In this document: positions 8,754 to 20,009 of the stretch, one piece after another
Numbering within the stretch: the first letter of the stretch is position 1
How the letters are laid out: every line of letters starts with the position of its first letter
Assembly: GCF_003048255.1 (NCBI RefSeq)
Contig: NZ_CP028487.1
Location: 2,170,001-2,234,000 of the forward strand
DNA: 64,000 nt
Reading direction: 5' to 3'
Source: Yersinia massiliensis
GTDB lineage: Bacteria > Pseudomonadota > Gammaproteobacteria > Enterobacterales > Enterobacteriaceae
Notes under the pieces: model-generated
Seen by the model: the letters and a program-made list of their open reading frames with translations, nothing else
Told to the model about the DNA's origin: nothing
Database searches by the model: none
Made by a program: the position numbers and the translations under genes

Positions 8754-10184
8754 TTAATGGTTAATTTTGCTTTTTGAATATCTGATGGCAATCCACAGCG
8801 CGATAACCCCCAATAACATGACGATGGTATAAGTGGCTTGCATACCGTCACTGATGGCACTGGCGGCCGCCTGCTGAATGTGGCGAGATGAGCTGGTAAA
8901 CGCGAAAATAGCGCCCATGACAGCTGCGCCCGTAATTAAACCAAGGTTACGCGCAAGGTTTAGCATGCCGGAAACGACGCCTCGTTGATCTGCTCGGACC
9001 TCGGTCATCATCAGCGTATTGTTTGCTGTTTGGAAGATAGCGTAGCCTGCGGTCATTAGGCTGACTGGCGCGACGTAGGCCAAGACTCCCGCAGTCGTTG
9101 ATACTAATGTCAAAATACCCGCCCCAAGCGTGAGCGCGGATAATCCCGCGATGACCATGACTCTCGCCCCCCATTTGTCCACCAGATAGCCCGCGGGCAC
9201 ACCGCAAAAAGCCGCGACCGCAGGGCCAACTGACATGGCCAACCCCACCCATTGAGCCGGCAAATTCAACGCTTGCGAAAGGTAGAATGGGCCAACGACC
9301 AAGGTGGCCATCATCATTGTGGCGACTAATGTACTCATGATCAGCCCACCACCTATGCCGGAATGGCGTAACAATGGGAGTTGAATTAACGGATATGCCA
9401 CGCTTTTTTCAGCCCAGACAAATAAGACGGTGCCGATGACCGAACCCAATAGGAGCATCCCATTGAGCGCGCTGAACGTACCGTGCCCGAGTGTCATGGC
9501 AAGTGCATAAAGGGCCAACGTCAGTCCTAATAGCAACATGCCGAGTAGATCGAATCCGCCAGAGGGCTGACGGGTTTTAGGTTCCGAGGTGGGGAGGGGG
9601 AGATAGTGGGATACTAACAACCACGCCATGAGCCCAAATGGGATCATGATCAAGAACATGGCGGGCCAGCCAAATCCAGCAATGAGCAAGCCGCCGAGTG
9701 ATGGCCCCAGAGCCGTGCCGATAGCCGAAAGGGTGCCGAGCATCCCCATAGCGCGCCCCGTTTTTGCTTGACTGATGGTCTCCCCAACCAATGCCAGCGA
9801 GAGCGTCATCATGGTGGCAGCCCCTAACCCTTGTAACACGCGGGCAGCAATTAATACTTCGATACTGGGGGCCAGCGCACATCCTAGCGAGGCTAGCGTA
9901 AATAACCCGATCCCGGTTTTCAGCAGGACACGCTTATCGATGAGATCGCCCATTCGCCCAATGCTGATGGACGAAGTGGTAATGGCAAGCAAATAGGCCA
10001 AAACTACCCATTGGGCTGATTGAAATGAAGCATTGAATACCTGCGTTAACGTCGGCAAGCCCACATTGGCAATGCTGGTCGCTAATGACGAAAGTAGCAT
10101 CGGCAGTGAGAGGCAGAGCATGACTTGTCGTGATTGGAGGTTATCGAAAACGGTTATATCAATGCTGTCGGTATCATTTTTCAT
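8754..10184 (-). CDS. MFS drug efflux transporter, DHA2 (14-helix) family
   Basis: A 476-residue inner-membrane protein with about 14 hydrophobic segments. It has the DHA2/EmrB-QacA signature regions: IANVGLPTLTQVFN in helix 1, the GRMGDLIDKRVLL loop between helices 2 and 3, and the motif-C region GPSLGGLLIAGFGW in helix 5. Function is inferred as proton-driven export of a toxic compound; the substrate is not readable. It is divergent from a LysR regulator 129 bases away, the usual layout for a locally controlled exporter. The start lacks a strong ribosome-binding site. Confidence 0.85.
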   Translation of the reverse strand: MKNDTDSIDITVFDNLQSRQVMLCLSLPMLLSSLATSIANVGLPTLTQVFNASFQSAQWVVLAYLLAITTSSISIGRMGDLIDKRVLLKTGIGLFTLASLGCALAPSIEVLIAARVLQGLGAATMMTLSLALVGETISQAKTGRAMGMLGTLSAIGTALGPSLGGLLIAGFGWPAMFLIMIPFGLMAWLLVSHYLPLPTSEPKTRQPSGGFDLLGMLLLGLTLALYALAMTLGHGTFSALNGMLLLGSVIGTVLFVWAEKSVAYPLIQLPLLRHSGIGGGLIMSTLVATMMMATLVVGPFYLSQALNLPAQWVGLAMSVGPAVAAFCGVPAGYLVDKWGARVMVIAGLSALTLGAGILTLVSTTAGVLAYVAPVSLMTAGYAIFQTANNTLMMTEVRADQRGVVSGMLNLARNLGLITGAAVMGAIFAFTSSSRHIQQAAASAISDGMQATYTIVMLLGVIALWIAIRYSKSKINH

Positions 10185-10313
10185 TTGGATATCAGTACCT
10201 GAAGGAAGGAACTAAAAGCGTATTTCATTGTGTGATGTGGCGGAAGACGCATGAGATGCAGCTTATTAGTGCGTTTGACGCTATGTCATGCGCCTTTGTG
10301 CTAGAGTGAATGG

Positions 10314-11219
10314 ATGACAAAACCTGATCTGAATTTATTAATGACACTGAATGTGTTGCTTGCGGAAGGCAGCGTGGCTCGTGCGGCTCACCGATTGGGG
10401 CTAAGCCCATCAGCGATGAGCAGAGCATTAGCTCGATTGCGCCAAACGACGGGTGATCCCTTGCTGGTTAGAGCGGGGCGATCGTTAGTCCCCACCCCAA
10501 GAGCGCTTGAATTGCGTGAGCAAGTGAGCCAATTGGTTCAGGATGCAACATCAGTTTTGCGGCCCGCAGAGAAATTGAATCTGGCGCAGTTAGACCGTGT
10601 GTTTACGCTGCGCACCAGTGATGGCTTTGTTGAAAATTTCGGTGCGGCCTTGCTCAAGCGGATACACCAAGAAGCCCCTGGGGTACAGTTACGATTTATG
10701 CAAAAACTGAATAAAGACAGTACATTACTTCGCGATGGTGTGGTGGATTTGGAAACCGGTGTGGTGGGGATATCGGCCAGCCCTGAATTACGCAGTCGGG
10801 CATTATTTAGCGACCATTTTATTGGCGTTGTACGGGCTGGACATCACTTGAGTGACGGAGAAATAACGGCTGATCGTTACGCCGCTCAGGGCCACATTAT
10901 GATTTCGCGGCGTCAGGGCCACAAAGGCGGGGTTGATAACGCGCTGCAATTACTGGCATTGACGCGCAAGGTGGTGGCCTCGGTTGATGGGATATCGGCG
11001 GCATTGGCATTGGCGAAAGATTCAGATTGGGTGGCGACAGTACCTGAACGCCACAGCTTGAATTTACGCCGCGGAATGTACAGCTTCCCATTACCGATAA
11101 CTGTACCAAATATTACTGTGTCAATGTTATGGCATCCGCGAATGGATGCCGATCAGGCGCATCGCTGGTTGCGGCAATGCGTGCTAGAGGTCTGCGACAA
11201 AAACGTTCAGGGCAGTTAA
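10314..11219 (+). CDS. LysR-family transcriptional regulator
   Basis: A 301-residue regulator with the N-terminal winged helix-turn-helix (LNLLMTLNVLLAEGSVARAAHRLGLSPSAMSRALARLRQ, shown only to locate it at residues 5-45) followed by a type 2 periplasmic-binding-like effector domain. It probably controls the divergent MFS exporter and itself. A CGCATGA (10248-10254) / TCATGCG (10286-10292) inverted repeat in the shared intergenic space is a possible operator. Its 3' end lies 22 bases from the convergent end of letB. The inducer is unknown. Confidence 0.87.
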   Translation: MTKPDLNLLMTLNVLLAEGSVARAAHRLGLSPSAMSRALARLRQTTGDPLLVRAGRSLVPTPRALELREQVSQLVQDATSVLRPAEKLNLAQLDRVFTLRTSDGFVENFGAALLKRIHQEAPGVQLRFMQKLNKDSTLLRDGVVDLETGVVGISASPELRSRALFSDHFIGVVRAGHHLSDGEITADRYAAQGHIMISRRQGHKGGVDNALQLLALTRKVVASVDGISAALALAKDSDWVATVPERHSLNLRRGMYSFPLPITVPNITVSMLWHPRMDADQAHRWLRQCVLEVCDKNVQGS

Positions 11220-11241
11220 ACACAACTGCCCTGAATTCGCT

Positions 11242-13878
11242 TTAATAACGTGGGATTGCGGTGCCCCAATTTCGCCAATCTTTCGGCTCTTCGGGGTTAA
11301 GCAAGAAGTGTTGATTGACGTTGGCTTTCGGTGCCAGAGGCGTGGTCGGTGGCGTTGCAAAGGCAATACCGCCACGAATGAATTGCTGGAAGGTGCCACT
11401 TTTCACGACACCACCCGTTAAGCCAAATTCAAGGTTATAGCCTGATGCCAGCCAGAAGACCGTATTTTGGCGTACCAACTGCTGGAATTTCTGGCTAATG
11501 CGCAGAGAAACTTGCACCCGATCAGACATCGCGCCCAAATTGAACCCTGTCACTGTGCCCACTTCAAGCCCACGGAATAGCACTGGTGTGCCAACTTGCA
11601 ACGACCCCGCTTCTGCCGTATCAAGAATAATGCTCAAGCCATCGAGATAACGCGAATCGGTGATGGTCGCGGTTTGTAGCTCAAAGGTACGTAGAGTGCT
11701 GCCTTTACCCGGTTCCACATTGATGTAGGGCTGGAACAGGGTATCGAGATTATTCACCCCTGCGGCGGAGATCTCCGGCGAAACAATGGCGAAGCGACTA
11801 CCGGCACGGGCGAAGTTCTGCACATATTCAGGATAGAGCACGGCTTTGGCCAAGACTTCATTGCGTTCCGGTATCAGTTTGAGCGACTCAACCTGACCTA
11901 TATTGATACCCAGATAACGAATAGGCATACCCGCAGCCAGTTTACTCGCATCAAAGGTACGTAATGTAATCTGGCTACCGACGGCTCGCGCGGCGGTTTC
12001 GTTACTATAAAGAGTGCGTTTAGCCCCTTTATCCAACGTGACCCCCTCGAGATTATCAAAGCTGATGGCCCCCTTGAGTGCTCTATTGAGTGGCGATGCC
12101 TGTACAGTCAAACCGCTGCCGTTCAGTTGCACTTTTGCCCCCCCTTCAGCCCAGAAGATACTCTTATCGGTGAGTAACTTGCGATATGCTGGCTGAATGT
12201 AGACATCCACTTCAAACTCATTGGCTTTTGGTTTGATATCAGTAATTTCGCCCACCTGAAACTTACGATACAAGACGACGGAACCGGTCTGGACATCGGG
12301 CAAGCTGTTAGCCGTCAATGTCAGGGTGGTAGCGGGGGCGTTACCTAGAATGCCATCAGTCGCCTTAGCAATACTGCTATACAGTGGATACTTATTCAGC
12401 GGTTCGCCTTTTCCACCTGGAAGTATCAGAATGCCGCCATCAATCCACTCTTGCGCACTGGCGCCTTGAATGTCGACGCCATCAATACCAAATTTCACAT
12501 CAAGGCGACTGTTCACCACAAATTTAGTGTCTTTATGCACAAGATCGCGGTATTTCGCTTCAATCGCGGCAGTGAAGTCAACGCCCGTAGCGGATAGCTC
12601 ACGCGTCAGAACTTGACCAATTTTAATGCCATGCAGTGAAATGGGTTGCCCGACATCAATGCCATAACTTTGTGGTGCAGTGAGTTGCAGCTCTAGCACA
12701 TTGGGTTGTTGTAAAAGGCTTTTACTGCTCGGCAGCACGATAAAGTGTTTTTGCGGCTCACCTTCACCGGGAATAAGTTCGAGAGTATTACCGGTCAACA
12801 GCTCACTGAGTTTTGCATCATTCAGACTAATCCGCGGGCTGTTCATTTCGATGCGACTACCGGTACGCATCAAGTCGACCACTGAAGGGTCAATGGTCAG
12901 CTCACCGGTGACTTTACTGTCCGGTTGGAGCGTCATTTTGGTTAACGTTCCTACCTGTAAGCCCTGATAAATCAGCGGTGTTCGACCCGCACTTAGACTG
13001 TTTCCATTGGGTAGATCTAAGGTTATTGCCACGCCACGTTGGCTATGTGCCAAATCCGGATAAAGCTGGAATGGTTGATCGGGTTTTGCATCTTGGCTGT
13101 TTTGCGGTGAGTCAAAGGCGATAGCACCATTGACCAGTGCCGCCAGACTTTCCATCTGAACCGATGCGCCACTGAGGCTGAAATCACCTTTAAAGCCGGA
13201 GACATTCCAGAATCGCGTATCGTTTTTGACCAACTTGGCGAAGCGACGATCGATCAGAACATCAATCACTACGCCGTTGTTATCAGGCGCAATATTGTAA
13301 TCGTAAACCTTACCTACCGGAATTTTACGGTAGTAAACCAGAGAGCCGTTATTGAGTGAACCTAAATCAGGTGCATGGAGATGAACCATCAACTCACCGG
13401 TATTCATGCGGAATTTAGGTTGGGTATCCAGTGCCGTAAAATGGCTTTGCGGTTTACCTTCGCCCGGCATCATCCCGATATAATTCCCACCGACTAAGGC
13501 ATCTAAGCCAGAAACTCCAGCTAAAGAAGCTTTCGGCGTGACAAGCCAAAACTGCGTACCTTCGCGCAGGGAGCCTTCCATATCATTCTTGATGCTGGCG
13601 GTGACTTTAATATTACGCAGGTCATCATCAAGATTAATGGATTGCACCATCCCCACTTCGACACCTTGATAACGAATGGGGGTGCGACCCGCCACAATGC
13701 CAGCAGCAGATTGGAAATCAATGGTGACTTCAGTGCCACGCTCTTGCCAGTTGTTATAAACCAGCCAACCCGCAATCAGTAGGGCAATAAAGGGCAGCAA
13801 CCAGAAAGGCGATATCCGGCGTTTATGTTTAACTTGTGCCTCAGTCGGTGTACTCGGCGTTTCCTGTTGCATGTGCAT
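11242..13878 (-). CDS. letB: LetB (YebT), seven-MCE-domain lipid transport tunnel
   Basis: An 878-residue protein matching E. coli LetB (877 aa). One N-terminal transmembrane helix (about 24-42) is followed by seven repeated MCE domains, each recognisable by a turn such as [62 protein letters not shown] and [12 protein letters not shown]. The stacked rings form a periplasm-spanning tube that moves lipids between inner and outer membranes. It overlaps letA by 38 bases, implying translational coupling. The ATG two codons downstream (13872) has better spacing to a GGGA site and may be the true start. Confidence 0.95.
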   Translation of the reverse strand: MHMQQETPSTPTEAQVKHKRRISPFWLLPFIALLIAGWLVYNNWQERGTEVTIDFQSAAGIVAGRTPIRYQGVEVGMVQSINLDDDLRNIKVTASIKNDMEGSLREGTQFWLVTPKASLAGVSGLDALVGGNYIGMMPGEGKPQSHFTALDTQPKFRMNTGELMVHLHAPDLGSLNNGSLVYYRKIPVGKVYDYNIAPDNNGVVIDVLIDRRFAKLVKNDTRFWNVSGFKGDFSLSGASVQMESLAALVNGAIAFDSPQNSQDAKPDQPFQLYPDLAHSQRGVAITLDLPNGNSLSAGRTPLIYQGLQVGTLTKMTLQPDSKVTGELTIDPSVVDLMRTGSRIEMNSPRISLNDAKLSELLTGNTLELIPGEGEPQKHFIVLPSSKSLLQQPNVLELQLTAPQSYGIDVGQPISLHGIKIGQVLTRELSATGVDFTAAIEAKYRDLVHKDTKFVVNSRLDVKFGIDGVDIQGASAQEWIDGGILILPGGKGEPLNKYPLYSSIAKATDGILGNAPATTLTLTANSLPDVQTGSVVLYRKFQVGEITDIKPKANEFEVDVYIQPAYRKLLTDKSIFWAEGGAKVQLNGSGLTVQASPLNRALKGAISFDNLEGVTLDKGAKRTLYSNETAARAVGSQITLRTFDASKLAAGMPIRYLGINIGQVESLKLIPERNEVLAKAVLYPEYVQNFARAGSRFAIVSPEISAAGVNNLDTLFQPYINVEPGKGSTLRTFELQTATITDSRYLDGLSIILDTAEAGSLQVGTPVLFRGLEVGTVTGFNLGAMSDRVQVSLRISQKFQQLVRQNTVFWLASGYNLEFGLTGGVVKSGTFQQFIRGGIAFATPPTTPLAPKANVNQHFLLNPEEPKDWRNWGTAIPRY

Positions 13879-15088
13879 CCCAAATCAATCGGCTATCTAG
13901 CCATTCGACAGCAAGAATAGTTAAAATGACCGCAGACCCAAAATAAAAGGCTGCAGGCCCCATAGTGAAGGAGAGGAGCTGATCGCGATTAATCAGCGAC
14001 ATCATTAACGCAATAACAAAGAGATCCAGCATTGACCAGCGGCCAATCCAAGTAATCAACCGTAGCAAACGCATACGGGTTTTTAAGCTGTGCTGTGTCT
14101 TGAAATGAATACTCAGCAGTAATGTGATGAGAACAATGATTTTGGTGAATGGCACCAGCACACTGGCAATAAAGACCACTGCGGCAATGGGCAGATTGCC
14201 CGATGAAGCCAGAGAAACGACGCCGGAGAAAATAGTATCTTCCATGCGCGTACCGTTGGCATAAACGATTGATATAGGTAATAGGTTAGCAGGCAACAGC
14301 AGCACTATCGAGGCGATTAGCGCCGCCCAAGTTTTTTGAATACTGTGGCGTCGGCGATGGCGTAACGGGGTATGGCAACGTGGGCAACGGCCTTGTTCGT
14401 CAGGATGACCGGTGTAATGGCATGATAAGCAGATACGTAATGTTTCTCGTGGGCCTGGGGGCTGCTCTTGCGGATAAAACCGCTCCCATAGCTGTTCCAG
14501 ATTCAGGTGCACCAGCGTCAATATACTCAGTAAGGTGAGTGCTAGATACGCTATCAATCCATCACCAGGCATCACATCAGCGTATTCCTTGACCTTGATA
14601 CAGGCCACGGCCATCCCGATGAGATATATATCTAGCATGACCCACTCTTTGAGTCGTTCTAGCATCAGCAAAACAGGGCGTAGATTCATGCCAATCCGGC
14701 TGCCGATGCGCAGATAGAGAATGGATGCAGTGAGGGTGATGGGTGCGCCGAGAATGCAAAAGGCCACCATGCTGGCGGTAATCGGGTCGCCCTGACGACT
14801 CATTTGCCAGATACCTTCTAGCAGACTGGCATCAATTCGTGTACCCAGTAGGCGAATGGAAATCAATGGCGCGGTGAACGCGAATGGCATGAGCAAAAGC
14901 ATGGCGACAGCCATTGCCGTGAGACGTGTCAGTGACCAATCGCGGCCACTGGCAATCTTTGCACTGCAACGCGGACAATACGCTGTCTGCAGGCCATTAA
15001 GTGGCGGCAACGTAAACAGGGCATCGCATTCGCAGCATCGCTGTACCCGAGCGGTGGAGAGCGGCCGTTGAATGGCATGTACCTTCAT
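13841..15088 (-). CDS. letA: LetA (YebS), PqiA-type integral membrane partner of LetB
   Basis: A 415-residue inner-membrane protein of the paraquat-inducible A family. It has two modules, each beginning with a cysteine ribbon (CCECDALF...YCPRCSAK near residue 18 and CLSCHYTG...RCPRCHTPL near residue 217) and followed by four hydrophobic helices. It is thought to load lipids into the LetB tube. An AGGGTC site precedes the ATG. It is divergent from msrC across 224 bases, the same arrangement as in E. coli. Confidence 0.94.
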   Translation of the reverse strand: MKVHAIQRPLSTARVQRCCECDALFTLPPLNGLQTAYCPRCSAKIASGRDWSLTRLTAMAVAMLLLMPFAFTAPLISIRLLGTRIDASLLEGIWQMSRQGDPITASMVAFCILGAPITLTASILYLRIGSRIGMNLRPVLLMLERLKEWVMLDIYLIGMAVACIKVKEYADVMPGDGLIAYLALTLLSILTLVHLNLEQLWERFYPQEQPPGPRETLRICLSCHYTGHPDEQGRCPRCHTPLRHRRRHSIQKTWAALIASIVLLLPANLLPISIVYANGTRMEDTIFSGVVSLASSGNLPIAAVVFIASVLVPFTKIIVLITLLLSIHFKTQHSLKTRMRLLRLITWIGRWSMLDLFVIALMMSLINRDQLLSFTMGPAAFYFGSAVILTILAVEWLDSRLIWDAHATGNAEYTD

Positions 15089-15312
15089 ATATAAGACCCT
15101 GACACCGACACCGGTTTATAAAGAATAGCGCGGATGTTAGCAGAGCAATGAGTCAAAACAAGGGGCAAAACGGGCCAAATCATCAATATCGATAACTCAT
15201 TTTCTTTGTTAATGCTGAATAACCTTGTGGCAAAGGGCATTTAGTGATTATTTTATATAAGCCAAGCATAATCATTTCCGCTGGCTATTCTTAGGTTTCT
15301 AACGGTCATTAA

Positions 15313-15810
15313 ATGAAAAAAGCAGAATTCTACGCGGAATTAAAACGTGACATGAGTTCCCTGATTGCGGGTGAAACCCATTTTATTGCCACCTTGGCGA
15401 ACGTCAGTGCTTTACTGTATGAGCGCTTAGAAGGGCTAAATTGGGCCGGTTTTTACTTGATCGATGGCAAAGAGTTAGTTCTTGGGCCATTTCAGGGGAA
15501 AATCGCCTGTGTGCGTATTCCAATCGGTAAAGGTGTCTGTGGAACGGCTGTGGCAGAAAATCGCGTTCAGCGAGTCGCTGATGTGCATGCATTTCCTGGC
15601 CATATCGCTTGTGACGCTGCAAGTAATGCTGAAATCGTGCTCCCCATTGCGGTAAAGGGCGAAATTATCGGCGTTTTGGATATCGACAGCATTGTTTATG
15701 ATCGCTTTGATGAAGATGACGAATTGGGCTTAACCTCAGTTGTGGCGCGGCTTTGTGAGCATCTTGAACTCTGCGACAGTGCGAAATATGTCACACAGAC
15801 TGCAAGTTGA
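15313..15810 (+). CDS. msrC: MsrC (YebR), free methionine-(R)-sulfoxide reductase
   Basis: A 165-residue GAF-fold enzyme, the same length as E. coli MsrC, that reduces free L-methionine-(R)-sulfoxide with thioredoxin. The three redox cysteines of the family are present at residues 66 (GKIACVRIP), 76 (GVCGTAV) and 100 (GHIACDAASN). The protein is cytosolic, with no signal peptide. It lies 95 bases ahead of proQ on the same strand, but the gap contains room for a separate proQ promoter. Confidence 0.95.
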   Translation: MKKAEFYAELKRDMSSLIAGETHFIATLANVSALLYERLEGLNWAGFYLIDGKELVLGPFQGKIACVRIPIGKGVCGTAVAENRVQRVADVHAFPGHIACDAASNAEIVLPIAVKGEIIGVLDIDSIVYDRFDEDDELGLTSVVARLCEHLELCDSAKYVTQTAS

Positions 15811-15905
15811 TATACGGATAACGTGGCAATTGCTGATGGCGTCATTATAATGACGCCTGTTCATGCCTGCGCTGGTTGGCAAACCCGTTGTAATCAGGAA
15901 ATTTC

Positions 15906-16622
15906 ATGGAAAATCAACCTAAGTTGAACAGTAGTAAAGAAGTCATAGCCTTTTTGGCTGAGCGGTTCCCGCTTTGCTTCACCGCCGAAGGCGAAGCACG
16001 TCCACTCAAGATCGGTATTTTTCAAGATCTGGTCGAACGTGTTCAGGGGGAAGAGAATTTAAGCAAAACGCAATTGCGTTCTGCGCTGCGTCTCTACACC
16101 TCAAGCTGGCGTTATCTTTATGGGGTCAAAGTCGGTGCTGAACGTGTTGATCTGGACGGCAACCCTTGTGGTGTGCTGGAAGAGCAACATGTCGAACATG
16201 CCCGCAAACAGCTGGAAGAGGCGAAAGCCCGTGTTCAAGCACAACGTGCTGAACAACAAGCTAAAAAGCGCGAAGCTGCCATTGCTGCGGGTGAAACCCC
16301 AGAGCCGCCACGTCGCCCACGTCCGGCAGGTAAAAAACCTGCGCCGCGTCGTGAAGCGGGTGCTGCTGTGGAAAACCGCAAGCCTCGTCAGTCACCTCGC
16401 CCACAACAGGCTCGGCCACCTCGTCCACAGGCCGAGGAAAACCAGCCACGCCCTGTGCCGGTCACAGATATCTCTAAACTGCAAATTGGTCAAGAAATCA
16501 AAGTCAGAGCAGGTAAGAGCGCGATGGACGCAACCGTATTAGAAATCGCTAAAGATGGCGTACGGGTGCAGCTATCTTCCGGTCTGGCGATGATTGTACG
16601 CGCAGAACACTTGCAGTTCTGA
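15906..16622 (+). CDS. proQ: ProQ, RNA chaperone
   Basis: A 238-residue RNA-binding protein. Residues about 1-120 form the FinO/ProQ domain ([30 protein letters not shown]), followed by a basic, proline- and arginine-rich linker (about 120-180) and a C-terminal Tudor/KOW-like domain ([15 protein letters not shown]). It binds structured 3' ends and sRNAs across the cell. It is followed after 19 bases by prc, the conserved enterobacterial order, so the two are probably co-transcribed. Confidence 0.96.
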   Translation: MENQPKLNSSKEVIAFLAERFPLCFTAEGEARPLKIGIFQDLVERVQGEENLSKTQLRSALRLYTSSWRYLYGVKVGAERVDLDGNPCGVLEEQHVEHARKQLEEAKARVQAQRAEQQAKKREAAIAAGETPEPPRRPRPAGKKPAPRREAGAAVENRKPRQSPRPQQARPPRPQAEENQPRPVPVTDISKLQIGQEIKVRAGKSAMDATVLEIAKDGVRVQLSSGLAMIVRAEHLQF

Positions 16623-16641
16623 TACGGAGGCCAACCTAGGC

Positions 16642-18711
16642 ATGAACAAATTTGTCAGACTAACAGCAATCGCAGGCTTGTTACTGGCGGGGGCGAGTTA
16701 CGCGGCCGATACGACAACGTATCGTATCGATCAAATTCCTCAACTGCGTCAGGAACCTGAGCATGCAACTGTGAGTGAGCGCGTAACATCGCGCTTCACT
16801 CGCTCTCACTATCGCCAGTTTGCGCTGGACGATCAGTTTTCAGCCAAAATATTTGATCGCTTTCTCAACATGTTGGATTACAGCCACAACGTGTTGTTAG
16901 CATCAGATGTGGCCCAGTTCGCGGATAAAAAACATTCGCTGGACGATGAGTTAAAATCCGGCCAGTTAGACACGCCTTTCGCGCTATTCAATTTGGCGCA
17001 AAAACGCCGCTTTGAACGCTATCAATATGCATTATCAGTATTAGACCGTCCGATGGTATTTACTGGCAATGACACGATTGATATTGATCGTGGTAAAGCG
17101 CCTTGGCCAACCAGCGAAGCGGAGCTAAATAAGCTTTGGGACGCAAAAGTTAAATATGATCAGCTGAATTTGAAGCTTACCGGTAAAACGGATAAAGAAA
17201 TCAAAGAAACGCTGACCAAACGCTATCAAGCGGCGATTAAGCGTTTGACGCAAAGTAACAGTGAAGATGTCTTCCAACTGATTATGAATGCGTTTGCCCA
17301 CGAAATTGACCCTCATACTAACTACTTGTCTCCGCGTAATACTGAACAGTTCAATACCGAAATGAGCCTGTCGTTGGAAGGTATCGGTGCTGTCCTACAA
17401 ATGGATGATGATTACACTTTAATCAACTCCATGGTGCCGGGCGGCCCAGCGGCGAAAAGTAAGACTATCGCCGTGGGTGATCGGGTGATTGGTGTGGGTC
17501 AAGCGGGTAAACCAATGGTCGATGTGATTGGTTGGCGTCTCGATGATGTCGTCGCGCTAATCAAAGGGCCAAAGGGCAGTAAAGTGCGGTTGGAGATTTT
17601 ACCTGCGGGTAAAGGGACTAAGCCACGTACTGTTACGTTGACCCGTGAACGAATTCGTCTAGAAGACCGTGCGGTGAAAATGTCGGTGAAAACCATCGGC
17701 AAAGAGCGTGTCGGCGTTCTGGACATTCCCGGCTTCTATGTTGGCCTGACTGAAGACGTTAAGGTGCAGCTACAGAAGTTGGAAAAAGAGAATGTTAGTA
17801 GTATTATCATTGACTTGCGTAGCAACGGTGGTGGGGCGTTAACCGAAGCTGTGTCGCTTTCCGGTCTATTTATTCCAAGTGGCCCTGTCGTTCAGGTGCG
17901 GGATAACAACGGCAAAGTGCGTGAAGACAGCGATACTGATGGTATTGTTTACTACAAAGGCCCGCTGGTGGTCTTGGTTGACCGCTACAGTGCTTCGGCT
18001 TCTGAAATCTTCGCCGCTGCCATGCAAGACTATGGCCGGGCGCTGATTGTTGGTGAGCCGACCTTTGGTAAAGGGACCGTGCAGCAATATCGCTCGCTGA
18101 ATCGTATTTACGATCAGATGTTGCGCCCTGAATGGCCGGCGTTGGGGTCACTGCAATACACTATCCAGAAATTCTATCGGGTAGATGGCGGCAGTACTCA
18201 GCGTAAAGGGGTCACCCCAGATATCGTGATGCCAACGGGTGTCGATCCGGCTGAAACCGGTGAAAGCTTCGAAGATAACGCTTTGCCTTGGGACAGCATT
18301 AATGCTGCCAGCTACATCAAGACGGGCGATTTGAAACCGTTTGAGCCTGAATTGCTAAAAAATCATACGGCACGTATCGCTGCCGACCCTGAATTCCAGC
18401 ATATTCAGCAAGATATTGAACGTTATAAAGCGCTGAAAGAGAAGCGCAACATTGTCTCTCTCAATTACGCACAACGCGAAAAAGAGAACCATGATGACGA
18501 TGCAAGACGCTTAGAACGCTTAAACGAGCGCTTTAAACGTGAAGGTAAAAAGCCACTGAAGTCATTGGATGATTTGCCAAAAGACTATCAAGAGCCAGAC
18601 CCTTATCTTGATGAAACGGTCCATATTGCCTTGGATCTTGCCCATACAGAGAAAGCGCAACCGCAGACTCCACCGGCAACACCGGCGGCGAAAGCAACTG
18701 CGGCAAAGTAA
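16642..18711 (+). CDS. prc: Prc (Tsp), tail-specific periplasmic protease
   Basis: A 689-residue C-terminal processing protease. A signal peptide (MNKFVRLTAIAGLLLAGASYAA) is followed by an N-terminal helical domain, a PDZ domain near residues 240-325 (LEGIGAVLQMDDD ... RVIGVG), and the Ser/Lys catalytic core. The nucleophile is the middle serine of YSASASEIF and the base is the lysine of TFGKGTVQ, 25 residues apart as in E. coli. It trims penicillin-binding protein 3 and, with NlpI, degrades MepS. The start at 16642 is chosen for its signal peptide; the open frame extends upstream into proQ. A strong terminator follows. Confidence 0.96.
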   Translation: MNKFVRLTAIAGLLLAGASYAADTTTYRIDQIPQLRQEPEHATVSERVTSRFTRSHYRQFALDDQFSAKIFDRFLNMLDYSHNVLLASDVAQFADKKHSLDDELKSGQLDTPFALFNLAQKRRFERYQYALSVLDRPMVFTGNDTIDIDRGKAPWPTSEAELNKLWDAKVKYDQLNLKLTGKTDKEIKETLTKRYQAAIKRLTQSNSEDVFQLIMNAFAHEIDPHTNYLSPRNTEQFNTEMSLSLEGIGAVLQMDDDYTLINSMVPGGPAAKSKTIAVGDRVIGVGQAGKPMVDVIGWRLDDVVALIKGPKGSKVRLEILPAGKGTKPRTVTLTRERIRLEDRAVKMSVKTIGKERVGVLDIPGFYVGLTEDVKVQLQKLEKENVSSIIIDLRSNGGGALTEAVSLSGLFIPSGPVVQVRDNNGKVREDSDTDGIVYYKGPLVVLVDRYSASASEIFAAAMQDYGRALIVGEPTFGKGTVQQYRSLNRIYDQMLRPEWPALGSLQYTIQKFYRVDGGSTQRKGVTPDIVMPTGVDPAETGESFEDNALPWDSINAASYIKTGDLKPFEPELLKNHTARIAADPEFQHIQQDIERYKALKEKRNIVSLNYAQREKENHDDDARRLERLNERFKREGKKPLKSLDDLPKDYQEPDPYLDETVHIALDLAHTEKAQPQTPPATPAAKATAAK

Positions 18712-18730
18712 TTTTGTGATGGTTCTGATG

Positions 18731-18762
18731 AATCCGGGTTCGAGAGAGCCCGGATTTTTTTT
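18731..18762 (+). terminator. Rho-independent terminator of prc
   Basis: Perfect arms ATCCGGG (18732-18738) and CCCGGAT (18749-18755) with a 10-base loop are followed directly by a run of eight T. Confidence 0.92.
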
Positions 18763-19050
18763 ATTTCTTTTCGGCGCGCGATCAATCGATTGTCGAAAAA
18801 GTAGCAAAATATGTAATGAAAAGTATCCAAATTTGTAAAGTTGTGTTGATTTACTCTCTTAGAACTTAACAAACCTTGAAAATTTATCAGATGCCCATAC
18901 GATCAGCGTATCTCAGTTATTAATTGCTGAGTCATCATTCAAGTCTATGGCAATTTGATTCATGACCAAGTTGACCAATACTGATGTGGCTCAACACAGT
19001 GTCGATTGATTAAAACTATCGATTCAACATAAATAAGGAAATAAATTTTT

Positions 19051-19932
19051 ATGATGCGTATCGCTCTGTTCCTTCTCACCAACTTGGCCGTTATGTTGGT
19101 GTTCGGGTTGGTGCTAAGCCTGACAGGTATTCAGTCCAGCAGCGTGCAAGGGCTGATGATCATGGCCGGCCTATTTGGTTTCGGCGGCGCATTCGTTTCG
19201 TTGCTGATGTCCAAATGGATGGCATTGCGTTCAGTCGGTGGTGAAGTTATTGAGCAGCCGCGTAATGAAACTGAACGTTGGTTGCTGGAAACTGTTCGTC
19301 GGCAATCTCAGCAGGCAGGTATTGCCATGCCGCAAGTTGCCATTTATCAAGCGCCAGACATCAATGCCTTTGCAACGGGTGCACGTCGTGATGCATCGCT
19401 GGTGGCTGTGAGTACTGGTCTATTGCAAAATATGAGTCGTGATGAGGCTGAGGCCGTTATTGCGCATGAAATTAGCCACGTGGCAAATGGTGACATGGTC
19501 ACCATGACGTTGATCCAAGGGATTGTGAATACATTTGTGATCTTCATTTCACGTTTGATTGCGCAAGTCGCAGCCGGGTTCCTCTCTGGTGATCGTGATA
19601 ATGAAGGGAGCAGCGCGGGTAATCCAATGGTTTACTTTGCTGTTTCAATGGTACTGGAACTTGTGTTTGGTATCCTCGCCAGCATTATCACCATGTGGTT
19701 CTCTCGTCATCGTGAATTCCATGCTGACGCTGGTTCAGCAAAACTGGTTGGGCGTGAAAAGATGATTGCGGCACTACAGCGGTTGAAAACCAGCTATGAG
19801 CCACAAGAAGCAGGTAACCTGATGGCATTTTGCATCAATGGGAAGTCTAAAACCTTCAGCGAATTGTTCATGTCACATCCGCCACTGGATAAGCGAATTG
19901 AAGCGTTGCGTTCTGGCCAGTACCTGAAGTAA
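19051..19932 (+). CDS. htpX: HtpX, membrane zinc metalloprotease
   Basis: A 293-residue M48 protease identical in length to E. coli HtpX. There are two N-terminal helices (residues 4-25 and 33-55), the zinc motif HEISH ([14 protein letters not shown], around residue 140), two further helices, and the third-ligand glutamate in [12 protein letters not shown]. It degrades damaged inner-membrane proteins together with FtsH and is typically induced by CpxR under envelope stress; no Cpx box was confirmed here. It is followed by a bidirectional terminator. Confidence 0.96.
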   Translation: MMRIALFLLTNLAVMLVFGLVLSLTGIQSSSVQGLMIMAGLFGFGGAFVSLLMSKWMALRSVGGEVIEQPRNETERWLLETVRRQSQQAGIAMPQVAIYQAPDINAFATGARRDASLVAVSTGLLQNMSRDEAEAVIAHEISHVANGDMVTMTLIQGIVNTFVIFISRLIAQVAAGFLSGDRDNEGSSAGNPMVYFAVSMVLELVFGILASIITMWFSRHREFHADAGSAKLVGREKMIAALQRLKTSYEPQEAGNLMAFCINGKSKTFSELFMSHPPLDKRIEALRSGQYLK

Positions 19933-19952
19933 CTGCCAGCATCTGAATAGAC

Positions 19953-19985
19953 AAAAAACCCCGCCAATATTATGCGGGGTTTTTT
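19953..19985. terminator. Bidirectional terminator between htpX and yebQ
   Basis: A 12-base perfect inverted repeat, AAAAAACCCCGC (19953-19964) and GCGGGGTTTTTT (19974-19985), with a 9-base loop. The A- and T-runs lie inside the arms, so it serves the convergent htpX and yebQ transcripts. Confidence 0.95.
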
Positions 19986-20009
19986 ATTATCGAAGCCACT
20001 AAAACGGTG

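Noticed and set aside
16120..16542. 140-codon frame inside proQ in another phase
   Set aside because: It is an out-of-frame shadow of the basic, proline-rich linker of ProQ.
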